Of a stretch of DNA of 64,000 nt, positions 9,101 through 17,591 are shown piece by piece. The notes below the pieces were generated by a model that saw only the letters and a program-made list of their open reading frames with translations, was not told the DNA's origin and did not search any database. This stretch comes from Paralcaligenes sp. KSB-10 (lineage in GTDB: Bacteria > Pseudomonadota > Gammaproteobacteria > Burkholderiales > Burkholderiaceae_B). Both the position numbers and the translations under genes were made by a program. The stretch spans positions 1,674,001 through 1,738,000 of the forward strand of contig NZ_CP089848.1 in assembly GCF_021266465.1 (NCBI RefSeq). Reading direction: 5' to 3'. Every line of letters starts with the position of its first letter. Position 1 is the stretch's first letter.

Positions 9101-9789
9101 GAACGCATCCGACGGACCGTTTTGCGCGAATTGGCCGGCAAAAGGCGGCTTGCGGCCCAAAGCACCACTATGCACGTCAAAGAGGTAATCAGTACCAGTA
9201 TGTTCGCCAGGCTATCATCGCCGGCCTGTACCGCTTCATAAATGGCGATCGACAAGGTCTGGGTTCGCCCCGGAATGCTGCCCGCTATCATCAAGGTTGC
9301 GCCGAATTCGCCCAGGGCACGCGCAAATGCCAGCAGAACACCGGCAAAAATACCCCGTGAAGCAAGCGGCAGCATCACCCTGAAAAACAACGCCGCCTCG
9401 CTTACCCCCAGAATGCGCGCCGCGTTTTCGAGCTGCGGGTCGATTTCCTGAAACGACGCGCGCGCCGACTTCAACACCATCGGAAACGCCACCACCGTCG
9501 CGGCCATCACCGCCCCTTGCCAGGTAAACACAAGGTCTATGCCCCATCGGGCCAGGACTTCGCCCAGCCAGCCGCGGCGACCAAACAGCACCAGCAGGTA
9601 ATAGCCCATGACCGTAGGCGGCAGAACCATGGGCAGCGTCAACACCGAATCAACAAAATCGCACCACTGCGAACGCCAGCGAGACAGCCCGAAACCCAGG
9701 CCCACACCCAGCACTGTCGCAAAAAAAGTTGCCCAGCCCGCAACCTTGAGCGAGAGCAATAATGGGACCGTGAATCCGTATCCGTTCAT
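9097..9789 (-). CDS. modB: Molybdate ABC transporter permease
   Basis: Inner-membrane permease of the molybdate importer. From the ATG at 9789 (MNGYGFTVPLLLSLKVAG) it is 230 residues with about five hydrophobic segments. The EAA loop reads ENAARILGVSEAALFFRVMLPLASRGI, followed by ALGEFGATLMIAGSIPGRTQT, a signature strongly associated with ModB. A longer reading to 9861 would add an arginine-rich leader and is less likely. It lies between modA and modC in one operon, with a 4-nt overlap to modC. Confidence 0.94.
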   Translation of the reverse strand: MNGYGFTVPLLLSLKVAGWATFFATVLGVGLGFGLSRWRSQWCDFVDSVLTLPMVLPPTVMGYYLLVLFGRRGWLGEVLARWGIDLVFTWQGAVMAATVVAFPMVLKSARASFQEIDPQLENAARILGVSEAALFFRVMLPLASRGIFAGVLLAFARALGEFGATLMIAGSIPGRTQTLSIAIYEAVQAGDDSLANILVLITSLTCIVVLWAASRLLPANSRKTVRRMRS

Positions 9790-9873
9790 GGCTATTTGAA
9801 TATGGCTATGGCCTTGAGCCGTTCTATTCCCGATTTGGCGACGGGCCGATGCCCGGCGCATCCTGCCATGGCG

Positions 9874-10629
9874 TCATGGCTTCCTGAATCCATAGCGCGC
9901 TAAAATCGCCTGGCCTTCGGAAGACAATACGAACTTGAGGAACGCCTGCGCATGGGAGCTGCGATGTTCGCGCACAGTCAGGGCAATCGGATACAGTACC
10001 GGCTCGGGCGTGGCCAGGGACTGAAGCACCTTGACCTTGTCGGGCATGATGGCCGCATCGGTGGCAAACACAAAGCCCGCGTCCACCTCATCGCGCGCTA
10101 CATAATCCAGCGCCTGGCGCACGTTTTGCGCCAGCACCGCCTTGCCTTGCAAAGGTTCCCACAATTCCACCCTCTTCAGCGCCGCCTGGGTATAACGCCC
10201 CACCGGCACCGAAGCCGGATTGCCATAGGTCACACGCTTGACGCCGGCCTTGGTCAAATCCTTGGCCGAATGCAAGCCCAGCGTGCTATCGGCCGGCACA
10301 ATCAAGACCACTTCATTGCGTGCAAAATCGCGCCGTGAAGCCGGATCGACGACTTTGGCGGCAACCGCCTTGTCCATGGATTTCTGATCCGCGGAGGCAA
10401 ATATGTCGGCCGGGGCCCCGTTGATGATCTGCTGCAAGACTACGTCCGACGCGCCGAAACTCAGCAGCACATGCACGCCGGGATTCTGGCTTTCGAATTT
10501 CTGGGCCACTGCCTTGAATGCATTGGTCAAGCTCGCCGCTGCCGATATCACCAGTTCATCGGCCGACGCGGCCGGCATGCAAAGCAGGGCACTCAAGGCC
10601 ATAGCTGCTGCGGGCAACCATTTTTTCAC
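9874..10629 (-). CDS. modA: Molybdate ABC transporter substrate-binding protein
   Basis: Periplasmic molybdate/tungstate-binding protein. The GTG at 10629 was chosen because AGGAG lies 7 nt upstream and the product then starts with a clean signal peptide (VKKWLPAAAMALSALLCMPA, cleavage near ASADE). Mature motifs ISAAASLTNAFKAVAQKFE, LSFGASDVVLQQI and PADIFASADQKSMDKA are typical ModA oxyanion-binding loops. It is 251 residues, normal for the family, and is first in modABC. A ModE-type operator sits about 95 bp upstream. Confidence 0.94.
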   Translation of the reverse strand: MKKWLPAAAMALSALLCMPAASADELVISAAASLTNAFKAVAQKFESQNPGVHVLLSFGASDVVLQQIINGAPADIFASADQKSMDKAVAAKVVDPASRRDFARNEVVLIVPADSTLGLHSAKDLTKAGVKRVTYGNPASVPVGRYTQAALKRVELWEPLQGKAVLAQNVRQALDYVARDEVDAGFVFATDAAIMPDKVKVLQSLATPEPVLYPIALTVREHRSSHAQAFLKFVLSSEGQAILARYGFRKP

Positions 10630-10721
10630 TGCGGTCTCCTTTTTCAATTTCGGCTGACAAGCGGCCGACCGGGACGGCGCTGGCCCAACACGGCCGACCA
10701 TCGCAACTTCCGGCGGTACCG

Positions 10722-10751
10722 TATCGAAATATATATAGGTATATAACGATA
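10722..10751. promoter_or_regulatory. ModE operator upstream of modA
   Basis: An imperfect palindrome that starts TATCGAAATATATATAGG and ends TATATAACGATA. It matches the known ModE box, TATCG(T)TATATA with a short spacer and TATATAACGATA, with the right half essentially perfect. It lies in the modA/xerD divergent intergenic region, upstream of modA, where ModE represses modABC when molybdate is plentiful. The AT-rich centre may overlap the modA promoter. Confidence 0.85.
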
Positions 10752-10855
10752 GTCAAACCCTGATTGGCGGAATCGCTCTGTCAGCATCCCAATCCGCATC
10801 CTTCTTCACAAGCCCTGATTCGTGTCGTATAGAATAAAAGCCAGATACCCTGTTC

Positions 10856-11785
10856 ATGCATGAACCCACCTTTTTGGCCAGCATCTTGACTTTTCCCGCC
10901 CCCGCTTCGATAGACACGTTCCTGGACGCCGTCTGGCTCGAAGACGGTTTGGCCGAGAACACATTGGCTGCCTACCGCCGGGATCTCACCGCCTTTGCCC
11001 AGTGGCTCGACGGCAAGACAAAAAAAAACCTCGATCAGGCCCAGGCAGCCGATATCCAGGATTGGTTTGCGGCACGCCACGCCACATCCAAGGCCAGCAC
11101 GGCCAATCGACGCCTGGCGGCCTTGAAGCGCTATTACATCTGGGCCCTGCGCCAGGGACGAGCCGACGGCAACCCTTGCCTGACCCTGCATGCCGCCAAA
11201 CAGGCTGCGCGCTTTCCCAAAACCCTATCGGAAAACCAGGTTGAGCAATTACTGGACGCGCCCGACGAACGCAGCGACCTCGGACGACGCGACCGGGCCA
11301 TGCTCGAAACACTGTACGCCACCGGCCTGCGAGTATCCGAACTCGTCAACTTGAGTCTGCTCGACGTCAGCCTTAACGAAGGCGTGGTACGAGTCATCAT
11401 GGGCAAAGGCGGCAAGGATCGCCTGGTCCCATTGGGCGCCGAGGCCTCGCACTGGATCGATCTATATCTGCAGCAGTCGCGCCCCGCGCTGCTTGGGCGC
11501 CGCAGCTGCAACGCCTTGTTCGTCACCGCCAGGGCCGCTGCCATGACACGCCAGTCGTTCTGGCTGATTGTCAAGAAATACGCCTTGCTGGCCGATATAA
11601 ACACTCCGCTGTCGCCCCATGTTTTAAGGCACGCCTTTGCCACCCACCTGCTCAATCATGGCGCCGATCTGCGCGTCGTTCAAATGCTGCTGGGGCATGC
11701 CGATATCTCGACCACCCAGATTTATACTCACGTCGCGCGCGAGCGGCTCAAGGCTTTGCATGCCAAGCACCACCCGCGCGCCTGA
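10856..11785 (+). CDS. xerD: Tyrosine recombinase XerD
   Basis: Site-specific recombinase that resolves chromosome dimers at dif with XerC and FtsK. The 309 residues have a SAM-like N-terminal domain (FLDAVWLEDGLAENTLAAYRRDL) and a catalytic domain with the full set of residues: Arg in TGLRVSELVNL, Lys in MGKGGKDRLVPL, His-x-x-Arg in SPHVLRHAFATHLL, then GHADISTTQIYTHV with the Tyr nucleophile near 289. Housekeeping Xer rather than a phage integrase is indicated by the compact length and the core neighbourhood. XerD is preferred over XerC on overall motif look; this is less certain. Confidence 0.9.
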   Translation: MHEPTFLASILTFPAPASIDTFLDAVWLEDGLAENTLAAYRRDLTAFAQWLDGKTKKNLDQAQAADIQDWFAARHATSKASTANRRLAALKRYYIWALRQGRADGNPCLTLHAAKQAARFPKTLSENQVEQLLDAPDERSDLGRRDRAMLETLYATGLRVSELVNLSLLDVSLNEGVVRVIMGKGGKDRLVPLGAEASHWIDLYLQQSRPALLGRRSCNALFVTARAAAMTRQSFWLIVKKYALLADINTPLSPHVLRHAFATHLLNHGADLRVVQMLLGHADISTTQIYTHVARERLKALHAKHHPRA

Positions 11786-11812
11786 CCCTTTTTATTCCCG
11801 CCATCACACGCC

Positions 11813-12307
11813 ATGTCCAAAGCCAAACACGTCTCGGAAACCCCGGCCACGCAATTCCTGAAAAAAAATGGCGTTGCCTTCGCCGAGCACTCTTACGAAT
11901 ATATCGATCACGGCGGAGCGCCGGAAGCCGCCAGACAATTGGGCATCGACCCGCACGCCATGGCCAAGACCCTGATCATGGAAGATGAACACGGCCACCC
12001 CCTGGTTGTTCTCATGCATGGCGATTGCGAGGTGTCGACCAAAAATCTGGCGCGCCAGATCGGTGTCAAAAAAGTCGGCCCCTGCGCACCCGACATTGCG
12101 CAAAAGCATTCGGGCTACCAGGTAGGCGGCACTTCGCCCTTTGCCACGCGCAAGAAAATGCCGGTCTGGGTGGAAGCCAGCCTGCTCGATTATCCGACGA
12201 TCTATCTGAACGGCGGGCGCCGCGGCTATATCATCAGCCTGCCCTCGGACACCCTGGCCCGCCTGCTGCAAGCCAAACCGGTACAGGTCAATCTGCCCAA
12301 AGGCTGA
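11813..12307 (+). CDS. ybaK: YbaK/EbsC-type aminoacyl-tRNA deacylase
   Basis: Predicted Cys-tRNA(Pro) deacylase, which hydrolyses mischarged tRNA. The 164-residue protein matches the YbaK family in length and motifs: ATQFLKKNGVAFAEHSYEY, AKTLIMEDEHGHPLVVLMHG with the following D, KVGPCAPDIAQKHSGYQVGG and SPFATRKKMPVWVEASLLDY. The conserved Lys and the GG(T)SPFG-like loop are present. It starts 28 bp after xerD on the same strand and is probably co-transcribed. Confidence 0.9.
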   Translation: MSKAKHVSETPATQFLKKNGVAFAEHSYEYIDHGGAPEAARQLGIDPHAMAKTLIMEDEHGHPLVVLMHGDCEVSTKNLARQIGVKKVGPCAPDIAQKHSGYQVGGTSPFATRKKMPVWVEASLLDYPTIYLNGGRRGYIISLPSDTLARLLQAKPVQVNLPKG

Positions 12308-12322
12308 GCAGCATCGACTTTC

Positions 12323-12508
12323 CTAGTAAGACGGGCCACCGTAATAGTATCTGCGCCGAGGCTGCACCACAATGACTGGAGGCGGCGCGGGGCGAACTTC
12401 CACGACGCGGGGATGTTCGACGACGACTCTTCTGTGCGCCGGCACATAGGCAACACAGCCGCCCAAAAACAAGGAAAACAAGGCTGCGGACACCACTGCT
12501 TTTTTCAT
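12323..12508 (-). CDS. Small outer-membrane-type lipoprotein
   Basis: A 61-residue protein from MKKAVVSAALFSLFLGG, with lipobox LGGC at about residues 15-18, so it is expected to be acylated after cleavage at Cys18. The mature part is rich in Val, Pro and Arg (HRRVVVEHPRVVEV, PPPVIVVQPRRRYYY), typical of short YXWGXW-like or surface lipoproteins. GGAG lies 8 nt before the ATG. It is convergent with ybaK. No function can be given. Confidence 0.75.
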   Translation of the reverse strand: MKKAVVSAALFSLFLGGCVAYVPAHRRVVVEHPRVVEVRPAPPPVIVVQPRRRYYYGGPSY

Positions 12509-12683
12509 GAGATGAACTCCAACATTTTCTCCCAGGACTTGAGCTTCCGGGAGCCGCCACGCGCCTGTGCGGGACACCTGAATACGATGCTCAAGTGCGT
12601 GACGTGAGCATCATAAGCCTTTGGATGGAGACTGAGAGAGTCTTGTGGAAAGTAGTTATTTCGCTGCGTTACAGGCGCCCGCG

Positions 12684-12711
12684 GAAAGAAAAATGGGGCC
12701 ATCGGCCCCAT
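12684..12711 (-). terminator. Rho-independent terminator of the tarD operon
   Basis: On the minus strand ATGGGGCC, a 3-nt loop and GGCCCCAT form an 8-bp stem, followed by TTTTTCTTT. It lies about 30 bp past the tarD stop. Confidence 0.85.
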
Positions 12712-12738
12712 GCAAGACACGACACGCCTTGATACGCG

Positions 12739-13902
12739 TCATTGAGCCAGATTGCGCATCTCCTGGTATAGCGCCTGCTTTCCTTCAAACCCTATGCCTG
12801 GCAGCTCGGGCATGACGATATGGCCGTTCTCGACCGCAACACCATCGGGAAAGCCGCCATAAGGCTGGAACAGATCCGGGTAACTTTCATTGCCGCCCAA
12901 ACCCAGGCCCGCAGCAATATTCAGGGACATCTGGTGCCCACCGTGCGGAATGCATCGGTCGAAAGACCATCCGGCGATTTTCAGCTCTTCCAGCGTACGC
13001 AGGTACTCGCAAAGGCCGTACGACAGCGCGCAATCGAACTGCAGCCAATCCCGGTCCGGCCTCATCCCGCCATACCTCAGCAGATTGCGGGCGTCCTGAT
13101 GACTGAAGAGATTTTCGCCGGTCGCCATCGGATTGGGATAATAGTCGGCCAGCACGGCCTGCAGACGGTAATCGAGGGGATCCCCCGCTTCTTCGTACCA
13201 AAACAAGGGATAGGCTCTGAGCATCTTGGCGTAGTCGATCGCGGTATCCAGATCGAAGCGTCCGTTGGCATCCACAGCCAGTTGCGCCTGGCCGCCGATC
13301 TCGGCCAATACGGCCTCTATTCGCTTCGCATCGTCGGATACGGAAGCTCCGCCAATTTTCATCTTGACGACGTTGTAGCCGCGGTCCAGATAGCTGCGCA
13401 TCTCTGACCGCAGCGCCGACAGATCCTTGCCCGGATAATAATAGCCGCCTGCCGCATACACGAACACCTTCGGGTTGGCCTCATGCTTGTGGCGCTCCGC
13501 CAATAAGCGAAACAGAGGCTTGCCCGCGATTTTTGCCACGGCATCCCAAACCGCCATATCGATGGTTCCCACCGCCACGGACCGCTCACCATGCCCACCC
13601 GGCTTCTCGTTGGTCATTAAGGTCGACCATATCCGGTCGGGGTCCAGATTATCGTGCTCATCGTTCAGTAAAGACACCGGATCGGCATCGGCTATCCGCT
13701 GCATGAAGCGCTCGCGAATCAGGCCGCCCTGCCCGTAGCGGCCGTTTGAATTGAACCCGTAGCCTACAACCCGCCTGCCGTCCCTGACCACATCGGTAAT
13801 AACGGCGACAAGACTGCTCGTCATTTTTGAAAAATCAATATAGGCATTGCGGATCGGTGAAGCGATCGGCTTGGTGACTTCACGAATTTCAAGTATTTTC
13901 AT
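12739..13902 (-). CDS. tarD: D(-)-tartrate dehydratase (enolase superfamily)
   Basis: Predicted to dehydrate D-tartrate to oxaloacetate. The protein resembles the characterised Bradyrhizobium TarD along its length as I remember it: PIRNAYIDFSKMTSSLVAVI, GYGFNSNGRYGQGGLIRERF and YPDLFQPYGGFPDGV. Enolase-superfamily catalytic elements are visible: Lys pair in NVVKMKIGG, metal ligands in LAVDANGR, FWYEEAGDP and MATGENLFS, and the His in RCIPHGGHQMS. The ATG at 13902 gives 387 residues, matching the family length of about 389, with GAG 9 nt upstream. It is last in an operon with an ABC importer and an SDR. A close relative acting on another acid sugar is possible. Confidence 0.88.
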   Translation of the reverse strand: MKILEIREVTKPIASPIRNAYIDFSKMTSSLVAVITDVVRDGRRVVGYGFNSNGRYGQGGLIRERFMQRIADADPVSLLNDEHDNLDPDRIWSTLMTNEKPGGHGERSVAVGTIDMAVWDAVAKIAGKPLFRLLAERHKHEANPKVFVYAAGGYYYPGKDLSALRSEMRSYLDRGYNVVKMKIGGASVSDDAKRIEAVLAEIGGQAQLAVDANGRFDLDTAIDYAKMLRAYPLFWYEEAGDPLDYRLQAVLADYYPNPMATGENLFSHQDARNLLRYGGMRPDRDWLQFDCALSYGLCEYLRTLEELKIAGWSFDRCIPHGGHQMSLNIAAGLGLGGNESYPDLFQPYGGFPDGVAVENGHIVMPELPGIGFEGKQALYQEMRNLAQ

Positions 13903-13966
13903 ATCGTCCATCTCTTTGAATTGCTCAGGGGAATACTGATGATTCAATAATCGGCCCACAGGCCGC

Positions 13967-14692
13967 TCAAAGAGAGCTTCCTCCACAAATGGTAATTTGT
14001 TGACCCGTAATCGCTGCGCCGAACGGGCCCAATAAATAAGCCGCCAACTCCGCTATCTCGCGCGGCTGGATGAATCGCCCGATCGGCGGCAGCCTTGGGG
14101 GGGTCCCTTGGCGAGCGGGGTCGTGCAGCATAGGTGTTTCAGTGGCTCCCGGAGCGATTACATTAACCGTAATGCCTCGGGAAGCCAACTCCAGGGCACA
14201 GGACCGGGCCAGTCCAAGCAAGGCCGCCTTGGTCGCCGCATACTGGCTGCGGCCCGCCGCTCCCATCGCGGTTCTGCTTCCTACCAATAGGATTCTTCCT
14301 CCATCGGGCATACCTGGAACCATTGCGTTGATCATGGCTTCGGCAGCCAGGACGTGAACACGCCACATGGCTTCGCCATCTTGCATGTTCAACGCACCGA
14401 CCGGATTGACACGCATAAAGCCGGCGGCATGGACTAATGCATCGACGGCCCGATATCCGGAGAACAAAGCGGCGATAGCGCCGGTGTCGGAAAGGTCGAT
14501 GCGTTCAAACTCATAGCCATCGGGCTTAGGCCCGCCAGGAGTTTCCTGACGGTCAAGCCCGGTAACCCGCCAGCCGTGCGCAAGCAGACACTGGGCTATG
14601 GCCGCGCCTATTCCCGAACTGGCTCCGGTGACAATGGCATGCCTGGTTCTGGAGGATTCGTCATTTTCGCGCCCTCCTTCTGCTGCGCTCAC
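13967..14692 (-). CDS. SDR family oxidoreductase
   Basis: Classical short-chain dehydrogenase: cofactor motif TGASSGIG near residue 22, HAAGFMRVNP, catalytic Ser and Tyr-x-x-x-Lys in GRSQYAATKAALLGLAR, and a C-terminal GQQITICGGSSL. The GTG at 14692 overlaps the stop of the upstream binding-protein gene by one base and gives 241 residues. The start is unclear: a strong AAGGAGG with an ATG lies within the 5' end but in another frame, which stops after 18 codons. Either GTG is real or the locus has a small frameshift. The substrate is unknown; context suggests a hydroxy acid in the tarD pathway. Confidence 0.82.
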   Translation of the reverse strand: MSAAEGGRENDESSRTRHAIVTGASSGIGAAIAQCLLAHGWRVTGLDRQETPGGPKPDGYEFERIDLSDTGAIAALFSGYRAVDALVHAAGFMRVNPVGALNMQDGEAMWRVHVLAAEAMINAMVPGMPDGGRILLVGSRTAMGAAGRSQYAATKAALLGLARSCALELASRGITVNVIAPGATETPMLHDPARQGTPPRLPPIGRFIQPREIAELAAYLLGPFGAAITGQQITICGGSSL

Positions 14693-15765
14693 TAGCTGTA
14701 TTCCTTGGCCTGGCGACGGATTTTTTCAAGATCGAAGTTGTTGATCTCATCAATCAGATCGTTCGTATAGAAGGGACCATAGTCGGAAATATTCCAGTGA
14801 TTCATTGCCGCTTCGGTCTGCAGCTCTTTGACATTGATACTGCCCATTTTTGCGCCGGGATAAGGCGGAGAATACAGTTTTATCCGCCGGTCAATGGCGT
14901 GATAGATTGAATCGACCGCCTTCTCCTGTGAGCTTCCCCGCGGCGCAGCCTCCGGGTACATGCGCAGAAATGCCAGAGCTCCTGCCTTGGGATTGGCAAG
15001 AATGAAATTCGAAGACTTGCAAACAGCACGGCCCAAACCAATGACCTGGGCCTTGTTCTTTCGCAGCCGATCCACCTGAGTTTCCAGGAATTGTCCGCCG
15101 ATCAGCGGCAGCTTGGGTGGACGCGGCACCAGCCTGAACGGCAGGCCCGCGGCTTCGATCAGGCCGAATCCCACGTCATAGTAGGCCAGTGCATCGATTT
15201 GGCCGCGCTCCAGGGCGACACCCGCGGGCACGCCGCCGCCCACGGCAACCCATTTGAAGTCTTTGTCGGGGTCGAAGCCAAGCGACTGCAGAACGTTCTT
15301 GGTGACGGGATAATCGGTAGCGCCGAACCCAGACACACCTATTCGCTTGCCTTTCAGATCTTTGTAGCTGTTGATGGTGGATTTCGGCAGGACCGCGATA
15401 TCCCATTTATACGGATAGGTGTATTCATAAAAGTTAATGGATTTTTTCCATTCTCCTTGCGCCAATACCGGCAGGCCGAACGAAGGCACGCCAACGCCGA
15501 AATCAACTTCGCCGCGATCGACCGCAACCTGGACGTTCGCATTCGATCCCAATACCTGAGCGACAACCGAAAAGCCTTCGGCCTTGTTATAGCCAAGCAC
15601 TTCGCCTATGACCAGATTAATCACGATCGGACTCATGGCTTTCAAGCCCACACCCAACTTCAATTTCGGTAAATCTGCCGCGGCCAGCGCTATTTTCGGG
15701 CTTACCGCCAAACTGGCGGCAAATGCCCCCGACGCCATCACAAACTCTCTACGTGAAATTTTCAT
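14692..15765 (-). CDS. ABC transporter substrate-binding protein, SsuA/THI5-like
   Basis: Periplasmic solute-binding protein of a NitT/TauT-type importer. It starts at 15765 behind AGGAGAGAG. The N-terminus, MKISRREFVMASGAFAASLA, carries a twin-arginine motif, suggesting Tat export, cleaved near IALAAAD. The body has the family pattern: GVGLKAMSPIVINLVIGEVLGY, VAVDRGEVDFGVGVPSF and a GKRIGVSGFGATDYPVTKNV loop. It is 357 residues. It is followed directly by the SDR and preceded by the permease. The ligand is unknown; the operon suggests tartrate or a related acid, which would be unusual for this transporter class. Confidence 0.87.
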   Translation of the reverse strand: MKISRREFVMASGAFAASLAVSPKIALAAADLPKLKLGVGLKAMSPIVINLVIGEVLGYNKAEGFSVVAQVLGSNANVQVAVDRGEVDFGVGVPSFGLPVLAQGEWKKSINFYEYTYPYKWDIAVLPKSTINSYKDLKGKRIGVSGFGATDYPVTKNVLQSLGFDPDKDFKWVAVGGGVPAGVALERGQIDALAYYDVGFGLIEAAGLPFRLVPRPPKLPLIGGQFLETQVDRLRKNKAQVIGLGRAVCKSSNFILANPKAGALAFLRMYPEAAPRGSSQEKAVDSIYHAIDRRIKLYSPPYPGAKMGSINVKELQTEAAMNHWNISDYGPFYTNDLIDEINNFDLEKIRRQAKEYS

Positions 15766-15787
15766 GTCTCTCTCCTTTAAATACACT

Positions 15788-16693
15788 TTAGTTTTTGTTG
15801 CGTTCTGTCCAGTGGACAATGCGTTTTTCCGCTCCATGCACCAGGGCATGCAATCCAATGCCCATCGCTCCCAGAATGATCAGTGCGGCAAAAACACCGG
15901 CCACATCGGTCACGGCCTGGGCCTGTGTAATGACAACACCCATCCCTTGTTGAGCGCCCAGGAATTCGGCCACGATAGTGCCCAGCAAGGCATACACCAC
16001 AGCCATGTCCAGTCCCGCAAAAATATAGGGCGCGGCATTGGGCAGTTTCACCAACCGGTATGTTTCAAAGGCCGATGCGGACAGGGATTTCATCAGGTCG
16101 ATCCGCTCCGGTTCTGTTGAACGCAAACCGGTAAAGCTGTTGATCAGGATAGGGAAGAAAGCCAGCAGCGCGGCAATGGCGATTTTCGAACCGTCGCCGA
16201 ACCCAAGCCAAATCACCACAAGCGGCGCAATGGCTACTTTCGGCAAGCTCTGCAGGGCAAAGGCGTATGGCATCACCAGTTTTTCAACGGTGCGGCTTTC
16301 AGCCATCAACGAACCCAGAACCAGGCCCGCCGCCGTTCCGAAAAAGAACCCTATGGCCGCGTTCGAAAAGGTACTCCACAAGGGTACGTAGAAGCCCACC
16401 GGGTTGGTAACCGACACAGCCAGGCCCGACCACAAGGCATAGGCGACCGACTCGGGAGAAGGGAGAATATATTTGGGAACATGCAAAAAACGCACACTCA
16501 GATCCCAAATAATTATTATCACGATCAGGCCAATAGTCGTTATGAGCGGACCGTTTATGCCTTTCTGTTTACGACGTTTCTGCACACCGACAGCCGTATT
16601 TTTACTTGAAGCTGGAGCCATATCGCGGCCTTGAGTCATGGACAGAACCGGAGACGCTGAATTGGCGCCGGATTGAGATAGAGCCGTATTCAT
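15788..16693 (-). CDS. ABC transporter permease, SsuC/TauC type
   Basis: Inner-membrane permease with about six helices. After a polar, Ser/Lys-rich N-terminal stretch of about 45 residues, helices begin at GPLITTIGLIVIIIIWDLSV. Family signatures include VPKYILPSPESVAYALW, FALQSLPKVAIAPLVVIWLG with the following FGDGSK, and the EAA-like loop SLSASAFETYRLVKLPNAAP. It is 301 residues. It overlaps the ATPase gene by 4 nt and is followed 22 bp later by the binding protein, so the three make one importer. Confidence 0.9.
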   Translation of the reverse strand: MNTALSQSGANSASPVLSMTQGRDMAPASSKNTAVGVQKRRKQKGINGPLITTIGLIVIIIIWDLSVRFLHVPKYILPSPESVAYALWSGLAVSVTNPVGFYVPLWSTFSNAAIGFFFGTAAGLVLGSLMAESRTVEKLVMPYAFALQSLPKVAIAPLVVIWLGFGDGSKIAIAALLAFFPILINSFTGLRSTEPERIDLMKSLSASAFETYRLVKLPNAAPYIFAGLDMAVVYALLGTIVAEFLGAQQGMGVVITQAQAVTDVAGVFAALIILGAMGIGLHALVHGAEKRIVHWTERNKN

Positions 16694-17514
16694 TCGATAC
16701 CTCCTTCGGCATTCAGGAGCCCGCGAATTTCGCGCGATAATTCCGCATAGCTCGGGTAGTTGAGGATAGTGTCGAAGGCCCTTGGGCGGTCGATATCGAC
16801 TTTCAAATCTTGCAGTATGGTGCCTGGCCGCGACGACATCACAATGACCCGGTCCCCAAGAAACACTGCCTCTGAAATGCTGTGGGTAATCAGGATGACC
16901 GTTTTATTGCTTGCCCGCCAAATACGCTGGAGCTCGAGGTTCATGCGCTCGCGTGTCAATGCATCCAGGGCACCGAAAGGCTCGTCCATCAACAATATCC
17001 GGGGATTGCGCACAAGAGCCCGGCAAATACCCGCGCGCTGCTGCATCCCGCCCGACAACTCATAGGGATACTTATTGCCGAAATCGGCCAGGCCTGTCAT
17101 TTCCAATAGCTCATCGACGTCGGTATAGCCCTCGCTGCCCCGCTTCCCAACCCGCGTAGGCAGCAGCACATTCTGCCGCACCGTGAACCAGGGCAGCAGA
17201 TTGGCCGCCTGGAACACAACGCCGACATCGTGCGACGAGCCCTTGATTTGTTTTCCGTCCAGGGCGAGAACCCCCTCCTCGCAATCCTCAAGCCCCGCCA
17301 GCATGCGCAGCAAGGTGCTTTTCCCGCAACCCGAAGGACCGACAATCGTGACGAATTCGCCGCTGGCAATATTCAGGGAAATGTTGTTCAAGGCTTTTAC
17401 ATCGCCCGACTGCGTATAGTATGTTTTGCTTAAATTCCTGATCTCGATAATCGGGTCAGCCGCGGATCGATCCGCTGTTGCGCTTTGCTGGGGCGCCTCC
17501 ATTAGAACAGCCAT
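16690..17514 (-). CDS. ABC transporter ATP-binding protein, SsuB/TauB type
   Basis: ATPase of the importer. It has Walker A VGPSGCGKST, Q-loop VFQAANLLPWFTV, signature LSGGMQQRAGICRAL, Walker B ILLMDEPFGALD and H-loop LITHSISEAVFLGDRV, the last phrase being typical for NitT/TauT ATPases. It has 274 residues from the ATG at 17514, preceded by GGAGAC. It sits between the aldolase-like gene and the permease in the IclR-led operon. Confidence 0.92.
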   Translation of the reverse strand: MAVLMEAPQQSATADRSAADPIIEIRNLSKTYYTQSGDVKALNNISLNIASGEFVTIVGPSGCGKSTLLRMLAGLEDCEEGVLALDGKQIKGSSHDVGVVFQAANLLPWFTVRQNVLLPTRVGKRGSEGYTDVDELLEMTGLADFGNKYPYELSGGMQQRAGICRALVRNPRILLMDEPFGALDALTRERMNLELQRIWRASNKTVILITHSISEAVFLGDRVIVMSSRPGTILQDLKVDIDRPRAFDTILNYPSYAELSREIRGLLNAEGGIE

Positions 17515-17591
17515 TTATGTCTCCAATCTTATCAATCGGCATACTCGGACTTTCCATCAGCCAGCCCGATCAGCCATACCAGAGCTGAAAA

